42,263 nt of DNA from Intrasporangium chromatireducens Q5-1 (GTDB lineage Bacteria > Actinomycetota > Actinomycetes > Actinomycetales > Dermatophilaceae), in the NCBI RefSeq assembly GCF_000576575.1, contig NZ_AWQS01000014.1:1-42263 (forward strand). Direction: 5' to 3'. Below, one piece after another: positions 9,911-20,310 of this stretch (position 1 is the first letter of the stretch; every line of letters starts with the position of its first letter). Below the pieces are notes generated by a model. The model saw nothing but the letters and a program-made list of their open reading frames with translations, was not told where the DNA came from and made no database searches. The position numbers were made by a program, and so were the translations under genes.

Positions 9911-10491
9911 GCGAGCTCCTCCTCGCGCTTGCGCCGCTCGAGGTCGGCGATCTCCTCGTCGGACCCGAGGGCCCGCACCACCCGCTCCTCGACCCGGTAG
10001 ACGTGGGCGCGGCCCTCCTCGATCGCACCCGGTCGACCGACGTCGAGCAGGTGCAGGAACAGCGTCGAGGTCGACCGGCGCGCGTCGAGCACGACGGAGC
10101 CGGGGACGAGCGCGTTGAGCTCCGCCGTGATGGTCAGGTAGAAGTCGGAGCGTGAGCGCAGCGGCACCTCGATGACGGCGTTGCGCGGCCGCTTGGGGCT
10201 GAAGGCGAGCCGCGTCACCTGGATCGAGGCGACGACGAGGTCGATGAAGAACCGCAGGATGAGGTGGGCGACGCGCAGCGGCCGGGGGTGACCGGCGAAC
10301 TCGATGGACGGCAGCGGGAAGGCCAGGGTGACGACGAGGCCGACGATGAGCCCGTTGACGATGTTGCCCCAGGTGATGCGGTCCCACAGGAAGAGCCACG
10401 CGACCGCCACGGCGATGATGGCCCGCGGCTGGAAGCCACCGCGGCGCGAGGCCCGGTGGCGGCGGCCCTGCTTCGTCGGCCGGTCCGTCAT
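9907..10491 (-). CDS. mnhE: Mrp-type Na+/H+ antiporter subunit E
   Basis: A 194-residue protein. A basic N-terminus is followed by hydrophobic helices (AIIAVAVAWLFLWDRITWGN) and a cytoplasmic C-terminal domain with the family signature LTAELNALVPGSVVLD (seen here as TITAELNALVPGSVV). The tail is strongly charged (RRKREEELA). The ATG is set by ATGA overlap with the mnhD stop codon. An in-frame extension upstream within mnhD is not used. Structural subunit of the membrane antiporter complex. Confidence 0.94.
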   Translation of the reverse strand: MTDRPTKQGRRHRASRRGGFQPRAIIAVAVAWLFLWDRITWGNIVNGLIVGLVVTLAFPLPSIEFAGHPRPLRVAHLILRFFIDLVVASIQVTRLAFSPKRPRNAVIEVPLRSRSDFYLTITAELNALVPGSVVLDARRSTSTLFLHLLDVGRPGAIEEGRAHVYRVEERVVRALGSDEEIADLERRKREEELA

Positions 10492-12110
10492 CGGCGCACC
10501 TCCGGTGGGAGCACGCTGGTGATGTAGGGGGTCCGCTGCTTGAGGTCGGCCGCGGCGCGCTGGGTGTAGGCGAACAGCGGTCCGGCTGCAAGCGTGATCA
10601 CCAGACCGACCGCGGTCATCGTCGCCGTCGCAGCGAGCATGAGCGGCGGCATGGCCCGGCTCGTCGACGGCGTCTCGGTCAGCACGGTGGTCCGCGCGGT
10701 CGCCGGGTCGACGTCGGCCGGCACGCCGACGCTGCCCGACGCGAGCGCGGCGGCCACCTCGGCCGGGGCCGGCGTCTCGGCGATGGGCCGCCAGAAGGCC
10801 TGGCTCCACACCTTGGCCAGCGCGTAGAGGGTCAGCAGGCTGGTCACGATGCCGCCCGCCACGAGGGCCCAGGACAGGGGGGTGCCGAACTCGATGCCGG
10901 CGTGGAACAGCCCGATCTTGGCGAGGAACCCGGACAGCGGCGGGATGCCGGAGAGGTTCATCGCCGCGACGAAGAAGAGGATGGACAGGACGGGGGACGC
11001 GACGGCCAGGCCGGCGAGCCGGTCGAGCGACGTGGTGCCGCCCAGCCGTTCGACGAGCCCGGCGATGAGGAACAACGCGGTCTGGATCGTGATGTGGTGC
11101 ACGACGTAGAAGATGGCGCCTGCCATGCCGTGGGCCGTCCCGAGCGCGATGCCGAAGACCATGTAGCCGATGTGGCTGACGAGGGTGAACGACAGGATGC
11201 GCTTGAGGCCGGACTGGGAGACGGCGCCGAGGATGCCGATGACCATCGTCAGCAAGGCGGCCCACATCAGCAGGCCGTGCAGCGGCGACTCGGGGAACAG
11301 GAGCGTCTGCACCCGGATCATCGCGTAGACACCCACCTTCGTCAGCAGCCCGGCGAAGACGGCCGTGACCGGCGCTGGCGCGGTGGGGTAGCTGTCCGGC
11401 AGCCAGGCCGAGAGCGGGAAGACGGCGGCCTTGATCGCGAACGCGGTGAGCAGGCAAAGCTGCAGCACGAGCAGCACCCCCGGCTCGACCCCCCCGAGGC
11501 GGATCGCGAGCTGGGCGAGGTTGACGGTGCCGGTCGCGGCATACGTCGCGGCGATCCCGATCAGGAAGATCGACGAGGAGATCAGGCTGACGACGACGTA
11601 GGTGGTGCCGGCGTGGATGCGCTGCTCGGCGCCGCCCAGCGTCAGCAGCACATAGGAGGCGTAGAGCAGGATCTCGAAGCCGACGAAGAGGTTGAACAGG
11701 TCACCGGCGAGGAAGGCGTTGCTGACGCCGGCCGCCAGGACCAGGTAGGTCGGGTGGAAGATCGTCATCGGGGTGTCCGTCTCGTCGTCCTCCTGTCCCT
11801 GGGCAATAGAGAAGATCAGGACGACGAGAATGACGACCCCCGACACGAGCAGCATCAGCGCGCTGAGCCGGTCGGCGACGAGCGAGATGCCGAGCGGCTC
11901 CTTCCAGGCGCCGACCCAGAGCACCTGTGGGCCCTGGCGGTCCGTCACGACGACGAGGATCGCGGCGACGACGACGAGTCCGGTCAGCGCGACGGTGCTG
12001 GTGACCCGCTGGAGCAGGGGCGAGCGGCGCACGGCGAGCGAGAGGGCCGCACCGAGGAGGGGAAGCAGGACCGGCAGCGGGACGAGGTTGGCCGCGACGT
12101 CGTCGATCAT
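10488..12110 (-). CDS. mnhD: Mrp-type Na+/H+ antiporter subunit D
   Basis: A 540-residue polytopic protein with about 14 hydrophobic segments, homologous to the proton-pumping subunits NuoL/M/N of complex I. The diagnostic stretches GDLFNLFVGFEILLYASY, the lysine-containing LTKVGVYA helix and SHIGYMVFG are present, including the conserved membrane glutamate and lysines of the proton path. A hydrophilic insertion before the last helix (about residues 455-500, rich in Ala, Pro, Thr) is longer than usual. The ATG at 12110 is fixed by ATGA overlap with mnhC. It provides one of the two antiporter-like modules of the complex. Confidence 0.96.
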   Translation of the reverse strand: MIDDVAANLVPLPVLLPLLGAALSLAVRRSPLLQRVTSTVALTGLVVVAAILVVVTDRQGPQVLWVGAWKEPLGISLVADRLSALMLLVSGVVILVVLIFSIAQGQEDDETDTPMTIFHPTYLVLAAGVSNAFLAGDLFNLFVGFEILLYASYVLLTLGGAEQRIHAGTTYVVVSLISSSIFLIGIAATYAATGTVNLAQLAIRLGGVEPGVLLVLQLCLLTAFAIKAAVFPLSAWLPDSYPTAPAPVTAVFAGLLTKVGVYAMIRVQTLLFPESPLHGLLMWAALLTMVIGILGAVSQSGLKRILSFTLVSHIGYMVFGIALGTAHGMAGAIFYVVHHITIQTALFLIAGLVERLGGTTSLDRLAGLAVASPVLSILFFVAAMNLSGIPPLSGFLAKIGLFHAGIEFGTPLSWALVAGGIVTSLLTLYALAKVWSQAFWRPIAETPAPAEVAAALASGSVGVPADVDPATARTTVLTETPSTSRAMPPLMLAATATMTAVGLVITLAAGPLFAYTQRAAADLKQRTPYITSVLPPEVRR

Positions 12111-12625
12111 GACCGCTCCTCGGCGAGCTCGTCCGACGTGGTCGTCGACTCCTCGCCGACGTCGAACGTCGCCGACGGCTCGTCGAGGTCGGCCAGCTCC
12201 TGCAGCTGCTCGTCCTCGATGTCGTCGGGCACGTTGTCGGTGCCCGACACCTGCCAGAGCCGGTAGGACAGCGCGAGGAGGAAGCCGATCGTCGCGAGGG
12301 AGATGACGATGGCCGTCAGCACCATGGCCTGGGGGAGCGGGTCGCTCATCTCGGTCGCGGGGGTGCCGTAGAAGGGCGGCTTGCCAGACGCGCCGCCCGA
12401 GACGAGGAAGAGGACCGAGACGCCGTTGCCGATCAGGAGGGTGCCGAGCAGCACCCGGACGAGGCTGCGGTCGAGCAGGAGGAAGACGCCGGCCGCCACG
12501 AGGACCGCGACGACGACGACGAGGACGAGGTTCGGGGCGAGACTGCTCGAGATCGTAGGCTCGCCGGCCGCGGGCGCGGGCGCGAGGCGCTCGAGGACGA
12601 GTTCGGCCATCGTTCGCGGCGGCAT
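12107..12625 (-). CDS. mnhC: Mrp-type Na+/H+ antiporter subunit C
   Basis: A 172-residue NuoK-like subunit with three transmembrane helices. The core includes LLGTLLIGNGVSVLFL and DPLPQAMVLTAIVISLA, the classic MnhC motifs. Family members are usually about 110-130 residues. This one has an extra N-terminal ~25 residues and an acidic, Ser/Thr-rich C-terminal tail of about 40 residues (IEDEQLQELADLDEP...), probably cytoplasmic. The ATG at 12625 shares one base with the mnhA stop (TGATG). A second ATG at 12610 is possible. Cytoplasmic membrane complex. Confidence 0.94.
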   Translation of the reverse strand: MPPRTMAELVLERLAPAPAAGEPTISSSLAPNLVLVVVVAVLVAAGVFLLLDRSLVRVLLGTLLIGNGVSVLFLVSGGASGKPPFYGTPATEMSDPLPQAMVLTAIVISLATIGFLLALSYRLWQVSGTDNVPDDIEDEQLQELADLDEPSATFDVGEESTTTSDELAEERS

Positions 12626-15471
12626 CAGACCTCCGCCTCCGCACGGCGTTCGGCGGAGATCTGCCGGTCGATCCCGGTGCCGAGGCTGCGGACGATGTCG
12701 AGCATCATGCCGAAGACGATGAGATAGACCCCCATGTCGAAGATGGCCGAGGTGACGAGGTGGACCTCGCCCCACGGCGGCAGGGTGAAGTCGAAGACGG
12801 CGGACTGCAGGATCGTGCCGCCGAAGGCGAGGGGCGCGAGGGCCGCGAGCACGACGATGAGCAGGCCGATGCCGACGGCGAGGCCGGCGTCGAACGGGGC
12901 CGCCTCGTCGAGCTCGTAGCGGCCACCGGCGAGGTAGCGCACGACGAGGGCGAGACCGGCGACGAGGCCGCCGGCGAAGCCGCCACCCGGGAGGTTGTGC
13001 CCCGAGAAGAGGACGTAGAGGGACACGGCGATCATGATGTGGAAGATCAGCCGGGTGACGACCTCGAACATCACGGACCGGCGCTCCCGCCGCAGCGTCC
13101 GCCCACCGCGCAGCCAGGTGCCCCTCGTCGGCTCGGTCGGCGCGATGGCCTGCTCGCTCGCCGTCGACAAGCGGGTGTTGCGCGTCTTGACGAAGATGAG
13201 GCTCGCGATGCCGGTCGCGGCCGCGACGAGCACCGACACCTCGCCGAGGGTGTCCCAGGCGCGGATGTCGACGAGCGTGACGTTGACGATGTTGCTCCCG
13301 TGGCCGAACGAGTGGGCCTGCTCGGGGAAGTCGATCGAGACGGGGACGACGTGTCGGGCCGCGCTCGCGACGAGGATGACGGCGGCGACCGACGCCCCGA
13401 AGGCGATGCCGAGCAGCACCCGCAGCCGGCGTCGGAGCGAGCGCTCGTGCCGCTCGAAGCGGGTCGGCAGCCGGCGCAGCGCGAGGACGAAGACGACGAG
13501 CGAGACCGTCTCGACGAGCATCTGCGTGATGGCGAGGTCGGGGGCGCCGTGCAGGATGAACAGGGTCGACACCCCGTAGCCGGTCACCCCGACCAGCATC
13601 ACCGAGGCGAGCCGCCGGTCCGTCAGCAGGACGAGGACGCACGCGACGACGATGACGGCGCCGACGACGGCCTGCGCGGGCGTGTCCCACAGTCGCACCG
13701 GGCCGACCGAGCCGCGGAGCAGCGCGGCCATCCCGGGCAGCGCGACGAACACGAAGACGATCGTGGCGAGGTAGAACGGCAGCGAGCCCCGCTGCGTCCG
13801 CGCCGTCACCTCGACGGCCCCCACGTCCAGGCCGCGCATGAACCGCGCATAGGCGCGCTCGCCGTCGACGAGGGGCGGCACGGCGCGCTGGACGCGCCCG
13901 ACGCGGTCGCGCCAGACGAAGAGGCCGACGCCGATGGCGATGGCGAGAGCCGACAGCCCGAGCGCCGGGGTGAAACCATGCCACAGGGCGAGGAGGGCGG
14001 GCGGTGCCCCGCGAACGAGCTGCTGCGCGTACGGCAGGAGCCAGGGGTGCTCGAGCGGGGCGAGCAGCCCCACGAGGAGGGAGCCCACGCCGAGCAGGAG
14101 CGGGGCGAGCAAGAACCCGGGATGGGGCACGCGGACGGGGGTGAGCGGCATACCCGGCTTTCGGGCGAAGGCGCCCCAGACGAACCGCGTGCTGTATGCG
14201 ACGGTGAGGATCGACCCGACCACGAGCGTGACCGTCATGAGCCAGCCCCAGGCGGCCGCGAACGGCACGCCGTCGGAGGCGGCCTCGAGCCCGGCCTGGA
14301 GCGCTGCCTCCTTGGCGACGAAGCCGGCGAGGGGCGGGATCCCGGCCATCGACAGGGCCGCCAGCACCGCGGGCACGGACAGCGGCAGCAGCCGGCGGCC
14401 CACCCCGGACAGCTCGCGCAGGTCGCGGGTGCCGGTCGACCGGTCGATCACCCCGACGGTGAGGAAGAGGGTCGACTTGAAGAAGGCGTGGGACACGACG
14501 AGGGCAAGGGCCGCGAGGCCGCCCTCGCGAGTGCCGAGGCCGGCGAGGGCCACCATGAACCCGAGCTGGCTCACCGTGCCGTAGGCAAGGAGCAGCTTGA
14601 TGTCGTACTGGCGCAGGGCGCGCCAGCCACCCACGAGCATCGTGAACAGGCCCAGCCCGACCGTCAGGGCGTGCCAGCCCGGCGCCCCCGCGAAGGCCGG
14701 CGCGAGAAGGGCGACGAGGTAGACGCCGGCCTTGACCATGGCGGCGGCGTGCAGGTAGGCGCTGACCGGGGTCGGGGCCGCCATGGCCCCGGGCAGCCAG
14801 AAGTGGAACGGCACGAGGGCAGACTTGCTGAGCGCGCCGACGAGCAGCAGCACGACGGCGCCGATGGTGACCGCATCCAGAGCCGGTGGGTGGGCGACGA
14901 CCTCGCTGATCCGGTAGCTGTGCCGCACGCCGAGGGCGATGATGCCGACGAGCATGGCGAGCCCGCCGAGCGTCGTGACGATGAGTGCCTGCATCGCCGC
15001 GCGGCGGTTGGTCGAGCTCGCCGGGTTGTGCCCGATGAGCAGGTAGGAGAAGACGGTCGTCAGCTCCCAGAAGACGTAGAGGACGAGGAAGTTGTCGGTC
15101 AGGACGAGGCCCAGCATGGCGCCGGCGAACGCGGTGAAGACCGCGGTGAACCGCCAGAGCGTCGGGTCGGTCGCCGTGAAGTACCAGCGGCAGTAGAAGA
15201 GCACGAGCGCGCCGACGCCGGTGACGAGCAGGGCGAGCACCCAGGACAGCGTGGTGAGGCGGAAGTCGAGGTCGAGGCCGAGCCCCGGCACCCAGCTGAC
15301 GCGCTGGACCGGCCCGTTGCCGGCGCGGACGTCGGCGGCGACGGACAGCAGCCAGGCGAGGGCACTGGCGGGGGCGAGGGCCAGCACGAGGAAGGCGTTC
15401 CGGCCCAGGAACCTGACGAGGACCGGGGCAACTGCCGCGGCGACGAGGTGCACGAGCAGCAGTTGCACCAC
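12625..15471 (-). CDS. mnhA: Fused Mrp-type Na+/H+ antiporter subunit A/B
   Basis: A 948-residue protein with about 20 membrane helices and first gene of the operon. The N-terminal part is the NuoL-like subunit A (ELTTVFSYLLIGHN, HAAAMVKAGVYLVALL, GTVSQLGFMVALAG). The middle carries the MrpA-specific C-terminal domain (GAPDLAITQMLVE). The last ~150 residues are a complete MnhB domain (FSGHNLPGGGFAGGL). No separate mnhB exists, so the gene order is A/B-C-D-E-F-G, the usual actinobacterial fused form. The start is one of two adjacent GTG codons (15471 or 15468) after a GAGGGG ribosome-binding site. The complex exchanges cytoplasmic Na+ (or K+) for protons and supports pH and salt homeostasis. 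Confidence 0.96.
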   Translation of the reverse strand: MVQLLLVHLVAAAVAPVLVRFLGRNAFLVLALAPASALAWLLSVAADVRAGNGPVQRVSWVPGLGLDLDFRLTTLSWVLALLVTGVGALVLFYCRWYFTATDPTLWRFTAVFTAFAGAMLGLVLTDNFLVLYVFWELTTVFSYLLIGHNPASSTNRRAAMQALIVTTLGGLAMLVGIIALGVRHSYRISEVVAHPPALDAVTIGAVVLLLVGALSKSALVPFHFWLPGAMAAPTPVSAYLHAAAMVKAGVYLVALLAPAFAGAPGWHALTVGLGLFTMLVGGWRALRQYDIKLLLAYGTVSQLGFMVALAGLGTREGGLAALALVVSHAFFKSTLFLTVGVIDRSTGTRDLRELSGVGRRLLPLSVPAVLAALSMAGIPPLAGFVAKEAALQAGLEAASDGVPFAAAWGWLMTVTLVVGSILTVAYSTRFVWGAFARKPGMPLTPVRVPHPGFLLAPLLLGVGSLLVGLLAPLEHPWLLPYAQQLVRGAPPALLALWHGFTPALGLSALAIAIGVGLFVWRDRVGRVQRAVPPLVDGERAYARFMRGLDVGAVEVTARTQRGSLPFYLATIVFVFVALPGMAALLRGSVGPVRLWDTPAQAVVGAVIVVACVLVLLTDRRLASVMLVGVTGYGVSTLFILHGAPDLAITQMLVETVSLVVFVLALRRLPTRFERHERSLRRRLRVLLGIAFGASVAAVILVASAARHVVPVSIDFPEQAHSFGHGSNIVNVTLVDIRAWDTLGEVSVLVAAATGIASLIFVKTRNTRLSTASEQAIAPTEPTRGTWLRGGRTLRRERRSVMFEVVTRLIFHIMIAVSLYVLFSGHNLPGGGFAGGLVAGLALVVRYLAGGRYELDEAAPFDAGLAVGIGLLIVVLAALAPLAFGGTILQSAVFDFTLPPWGEVHLVTSAIFDMGVYLIVFGMMLDIVRSLGTGIDRQISAERRAEAEV

Positions 15472-15513
15472 GGCGGCCCCTCGGTCGTCGGTCTGGTCAG
15501 GAGTTCGGGTGCC

Positions 15514-15519
15514 ATTCTA
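15514..15519 (-). promoter_or_regulatory. Candidate -10 element of the mnh operon
   Basis: On the minus strand TAGAAT (five of six matches to TATAAT) lies 42 nt before the mnhA GTG, leaving a leader of about 35 nt that contains the GAGGGG ribosome-binding site. No clear -35 is seen at the expected spacing. Confidence 0.35.
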
Positions 15520-15567
15520 GGTGCCGTCGGAGGGCGGCCCTGACGCGCGGGGCTGGTCGGCAGGCTC

Positions 15568-16278
15568 TCAGAACGTGACGAAGGTGTTCTTGGCGATGAA
15601 GAAGCCGCGCTCGTAGTCGGTGTCGATGCACGTCACCCCGACCTCCTCGCTGAGGCAGCTGAACGGCGAGTCCGGCACGACCGTCGCCGAGCCGTAGGCC
15701 AGCTTCGGCGCGCCTGCGGCACCGTCGAGCTCGCCGCCGCAGACGGGCAGCGCCCCGAGGTCGGTCAGCTTGACGCCGCGGACCCGGTCGCCGGCGGCGG
15801 CGGTGTCGCTGGCGTCGCCGGCGTCGCCGGGGCAGAGGCGGCTCGGCACCTTGATGCGACCCTTGTCGACCTCGCACCCGGCCACGACGGCCGCGTTGCT
15901 GATGTCGCACTGGATGTTGCCGCTCGGGCTGCGGAAGGTGCCGTGGATCGACCCGTCCACCCGGGCCTTGGCGAACCGGGCCTTCGCCTCCGCATAGCTG
16001 TGCGGCGCGCCGCGCTGGTGGCCGACGGCCAGGGAGGTCGGCAGGGGAGCGGTCGGCCGGGGGCCGGTCGGGGTCGGTGCGGTGCCGGTCCGGATCGGTG
16101 TGCCCGTCGCCGGGGCGCCATCGGGTGATGTGGCGGCCCCCGTCTCACCGGTCACCGTGACGGTGACAGTGGTCGCGGCCGCCGGACGGGCGCTCGTCGA
16201 GCAGCCGCCGATCGTCGCCATCCCGGCGGTGGCGAGGAGCACCGCGGCACAGGTGGTGGCGGTCTGGCGGGCGGTCAT
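15568..16278 (-). CDS. Secreted lipoprotein with SPSGNIxC-type domain
   Basis: A 236-residue exported lipoprotein. The ATG at 16278 gives a standard lipoprotein signal peptide ending in the lipobox IGGC at about residues 23-26, so the mature protein is lipid-anchored outside the membrane. A Thr/Pro/Ala-rich linker follows, then a C-terminal domain of about 140 residues with FRSPSGNIQCDI, several spaced cysteines and a final GVTCIDTDYERGFFIAKNTF. This resembles the DUF6636-type domain common in actinobacteria. Function is unknown. It lies divergently from SURF1 with 71 bp between the starts. An upstream in-frame ATG at 16317 would spoil the signal peptide and was rejected. Confidence 0.85.
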   Translation of the reverse strand: MTARQTATTCAAVLLATAGMATIGGCSTSARPAAATTVTVTVTGETGAATSPDGAPATGTPIRTGTAPTPTGPRPTAPLPTSLAVGHQRGAPHSYAEAKARFAKARVDGSIHGTFRSPSGNIQCDISNAAVVAGCEVDKGRIKVPSRLCPGDAGDASDTAAAGDRVRGVKLTDLGALPVCGGELDGAAGAPKLAYGSATVVPDSPFSCLSEEVGVTCIDTDYERGFFIAKNTFVTF

Positions 16279-16337
16279 GGCCGTCGAGTGTGGCACGGGC
16301 CGCCCCGGGCGGGACAAATCGAGCGGGGTCGGTGACT

Positions 16338-16343
16338 TACCCT
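16338..16343 (+). promoter_or_regulatory. -10 element of the SURF1 operon (leaderless)
   Basis: TACCCT lies 6 nt before the GTG at 16350, again the TANNNT-N6-start arrangement. It supports this start over the in-frame upstream ATG at 16290. Confidence 0.45.
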
Positions 16344-16349
16344 TGGGGC

Positions 16350-17117
16350 GTGTCCGCAGGCCCGTTCCGACCTCGCTGGATCGGGCTGTTCCTGATCCTC
16401 GTCGTCGTGGTCTCCGCGTGCACCCTCCTCGGGATGTGGCAGCTCGGCGTGGCCCAGGACAAGGGGCGGGCCGAGACCGTCGCCGCCGCGTCCAAGCTGC
16501 AGCGCGAGCCCCTCGAGCAGGTGACGCAGCCGCACTCCGCGTTCGAGGCCGACTTCTCCAACCGGCCGGTCTCGGCCGTCGGCACGTATGACGCCAACGG
16601 CCAGATCCTCGTCGTCGACCGGCGGCTGGACGGCCGCGCCGGCTCCTGGGTCGTGACCCCCCTGCGGACCGCGGAGGGCACGATTGCGGTGCTGCGCGGC
16701 TTCGTCGAGGGCACGCCCGGCACCCCGCCCGCTCCGCCGACCGGCACCGTGTCGATCCTCGGCACGCTGGGCCCGGGTGAGTCGCCGCGAGCCGACGCGG
16801 CCGCGCTGCCCCAGCCGCAGCGCCACTCGATCGACCTCGCCGCCCTCGTCAACGAGTGGCCGGGCGAGCTCTACAACGTCGTCCTGCTCGCCTCGAGCGA
16901 GTCCGCCGACGGGACCCCGGTCGACCCGGCTTCGGCCGGGCTGAGCCGGGTGCCACCGCCCGAGCTGCCGTCGCACCTCAACGTCAGGAACGCCGCCTAC
17001 GCCATCCAGTGGTGGGTCTTCGGGCTCTTCGCCGTCTGGATGTTCGTAAAGATCGTCAGAGCCGAGTGGCTGGCGCAGCGCCAGCCGGTTGCACCCAAGG
17101 AAGAGGCCCACGCGTGA
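16350..17117 (+). CDS. SURF1 family cytochrome c oxidase assembly protein
   Basis: A 255-residue membrane protein with the SURF1 plan: one N-terminal helix (WIGLFLILVVVVSACTLLG), an extracytoplasmic domain with GTYDANGQILVVDRRLDGRAG and TPLRTAEG motifs, and one C-terminal helix (YAIQWWVFGLFAVWMFV). SURF1 proteins help insert heme a into cytochrome aa3 oxidase. The GTG at 16350 is preferred because it gives a normal SURF1 N-terminus and has a -10-like TACCCT 6 nt upstream. It overlaps the next gene by four bases (GTGA), so the two are translated together. Confidence 0.93.
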   Translation: MSAGPFRPRWIGLFLILVVVVSACTLLGMWQLGVAQDKGRAETVAAASKLQREPLEQVTQPHSAFEADFSNRPVSAVGTYDANGQILVVDRRLDGRAGSWVVTPLRTAEGTIAVLRGFVEGTPGTPPAPPTGTVSILGTLGPGESPRADAAALPQPQRHSIDLAALVNEWPGELYNVVLLASSESADGTPVDPASAGLSRVPPPELPSHLNVRNAAYAIQWWVFGLFAVWMFVKIVRAEWLAQRQPVAPKEEAHA

Positions 17118-17509
17118 GCACCTACCCGACCAAGCTGGCCAAGCCGAAGCAGATCCGCACGGCCCTGTCCATCTACCGCGTCATGGCGATCGTCGCCGGC
17201 ATCGCGCTGTTCATCCTCATCGCCGAGATGGTGATGAAGTACGCGATGCACATGGACAACTTCCTCACCGAGAACTGGAGCTACATCCACGGGTTCATCT
17301 ACATGGCCTACGCCGCGTCGGTGGCCAACCTGGGCCTCAAGTGCGCCTGGTCGCTGTGGCGGATCGTCAAGAACCTGCTCGTCGGGTTCGTGCCAGTGCT
17401 CCCGTGGGTCGTCGAGCCGAAGGTCAACCGTGAGACGCACGCGCTCCTCCAACGCGCCTACGTCGCGGACGACGTGACCGGCGCCGCCGCTGGCGGCCAG
17501 GCGGTCTGA
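17114..17509 (+). CDS. DUF3817-type small integral membrane protein
   Basis: A 131-residue protein with three hydrophobic segments (YRVMAIVAGIALFILIAEMV, then an IHGFIYMAYAASVANLG helix, then LVGFVPVLPWVVEPKV). The HGFIYM and FVPVLPW motifs are those of the DUF3817 family, which in actinobacteria commonly sits beside SURF1 and guaA, as here. No biochemical role is established to my knowledge. The GTG start overlaps the SURF1 stop. The stop codon at 17507-17509 is directly followed by the palindromic repeat array, which would therefore form the 3' untranslated region of this mRNA. Confidence 0.9.
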   Translation: MSTYPTKLAKPKQIRTALSIYRVMAIVAGIALFILIAEMVMKYAMHMDNFLTENWSYIHGFIYMAYAASVANLGLKCAWSLWRIVKNLLVGFVPVLPWVVEPKVNRETHALLQRAYVADDVTGAAAGGQAV

Positions 17510-17510
17510 C

Positions 17511-18592
17511 GTCGGTTGGTGGCCTTTCGACGTTCCCCAACGTCGACGGGCCACCGTCGGAAACTGGCCTTTCGTCGGTTCGTGGCCTTTCGACGTTCCC
17601 CAACGTCGAAGGGCCAGTTCGCGTCGAAGGGCCAGTTCGCGTCGACGGGCCACAAACCGACGGTGTCGTATGCCGCTCACCGCGGAACCGCGGGGACGCG
17701 CGGTCCCAGCTCAGCGGCATACGGCATCCGGCTTGCCGTCGGAAACTGGCCTTTCGTCGGTTGGTGGCCTCTCGACGTTCCCTAACGTCGAAGGGCCAGT
17801 TCGCGTCGACGGGCCACAAACCGACGGTGTCGTATGCCGCTCACCGCGGCACCGCTGGGACGCGCGGTCCCAGCTCAGCGGCATACGGCATCCGGCTTGC
17901 CGTCGGAAACTGGCCTTTCGTCGGTTGGTGGCCTCTCGACGTTCCGCATGTCGAAGGGCCAGTTCGCGTTGACGGGCCACAAACCGACGGTGTCGTAAGC
18001 CGCTCGCCGCGGACCGCGGGGGCGTGTGGTCCCAGCTCGGCGGCATACGGCATCCGCTTGCTGTCGGAAACTGGCCTCTCGACGTTCCCCAATGTCGAAG
18101 GGCCAGTTCCCGTCGACGGGCCACGAACCGACGGTGTCGTACGCCGTTCACCGCGGCACCGCGGGGGCGTGCGGTCCCAGCTCGGCGGCATACGGCATCC
18201 GGCTTGCTGTCGGAAACTGGCCTTTCGTCGGTTCGTGGCCTTTCGACGTTCCGCACGTCGAAGGGCCAGCTCGCGTTGAAGGGCCACAAACCGACGGTGT
18301 CGTATGCCGTTCACCGCGGAACCGCGGGGGCGTGCGGTCCCAGCTCGGCGGCATACGGCGTCCGGCTTGCTGTCGGAAAGTGGCCTTTCGTCGGTTGGTG
18401 GCCTCTCGACGTTCTCTAACGTCGAAGGGCCAGTTCATGTCGACGGGCCACAAACCGACGGTGTCGTATGCCGCTAACCACGGAACCGCGGGGACGCGCG
18501 GTCCCAGCTCGGCGGCATACGGCATCCGGCTTGCTGTCGGAAACTGGCCCTTCGTCGGTTCGTGGCCTCTCGACGTTCCGCCGGCTCAGCGG
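17511..18592. repeat. Tandem array of about six 163-bp nested-palindrome units
   Basis: The repeating point CGTATGCCGCT (or a variant) recurs at about 17667, 17831, 17994, 18138, 18301 and 18465, giving spacings of 164, 163, 144, 163 and 164 bp. Each unit has two stems. Stem A is built from GTCGGTT(C/G)GTGGCC and its inverse GGCCACRAACCGAC, around an inner CGACGTT/AACGTCG pair. Stem B is bounded by CGTATGCCGCT and AGCGGCATACG and encloses CCGCGG and GGGAC/GTCCC pairs. The 144-bp unit lacks about 19 bp between two TGGCC words. The first unit carries a perfect duplication of an 18-bp module (17605-17622 and 17623-17640). There is no convincing gene on either strand and no unique spacers, so it is not CRISPR. 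The array fills the gap from one base after the DUF3817 stop to the guaA promoter. Confidence 0.92.
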
Positions 18593-18618
18593 CCTGCAGG
18601 ACCATCGGGCTGGGTCGG

Positions 18619-18624
18619 TAGGCT
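18619..18624 (+). promoter_or_regulatory. -10 element of guaA (leaderless)
   Basis: TAGGCT lies 6 nt before the GTG at 18631, identical in hexamer and spacing to guaB3. It sits 27 bp beyond the end of the repeat array, so guaA transcription probably starts after the array rather than through it. Confidence 0.5.
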
Positions 18625-18630
18625 TCCGTC

Positions 18631-20229
<1,599 letters not shown>

Positions 20230-20297
20230 CCTGCTGCCCATCGGCGGGTGGGAGCAGGCACACAGCACGAGGGGAGCGGGCGCACAGGCGGCGTCGT

Positions 20298-20303
20298 TAG
20301 CGT
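20298..20303 (+). promoter_or_regulatory. -10 element of the PAP2 gene (leaderless)
   Basis: TAGCGT lies 7 nt before the ATG at 20311. This pattern argues for that ATG over the in-frame GTG at 20302, which overlaps the hexamer. Confidence 0.4.
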
Positions 20304-20310
20304 GAGTGAC

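Noticed and set aside
12760-15543. 927-codon plus-strand frame opposite mnhA
   Set aside because: Charged low-complexity shadow of a conserved membrane protein gene.
17511-18592. CRISPR array
   Set aside because: Units are about 163 bp and repeat throughout their length, with internal palindromes. There are no unique spacers of constant length and no cas genes.
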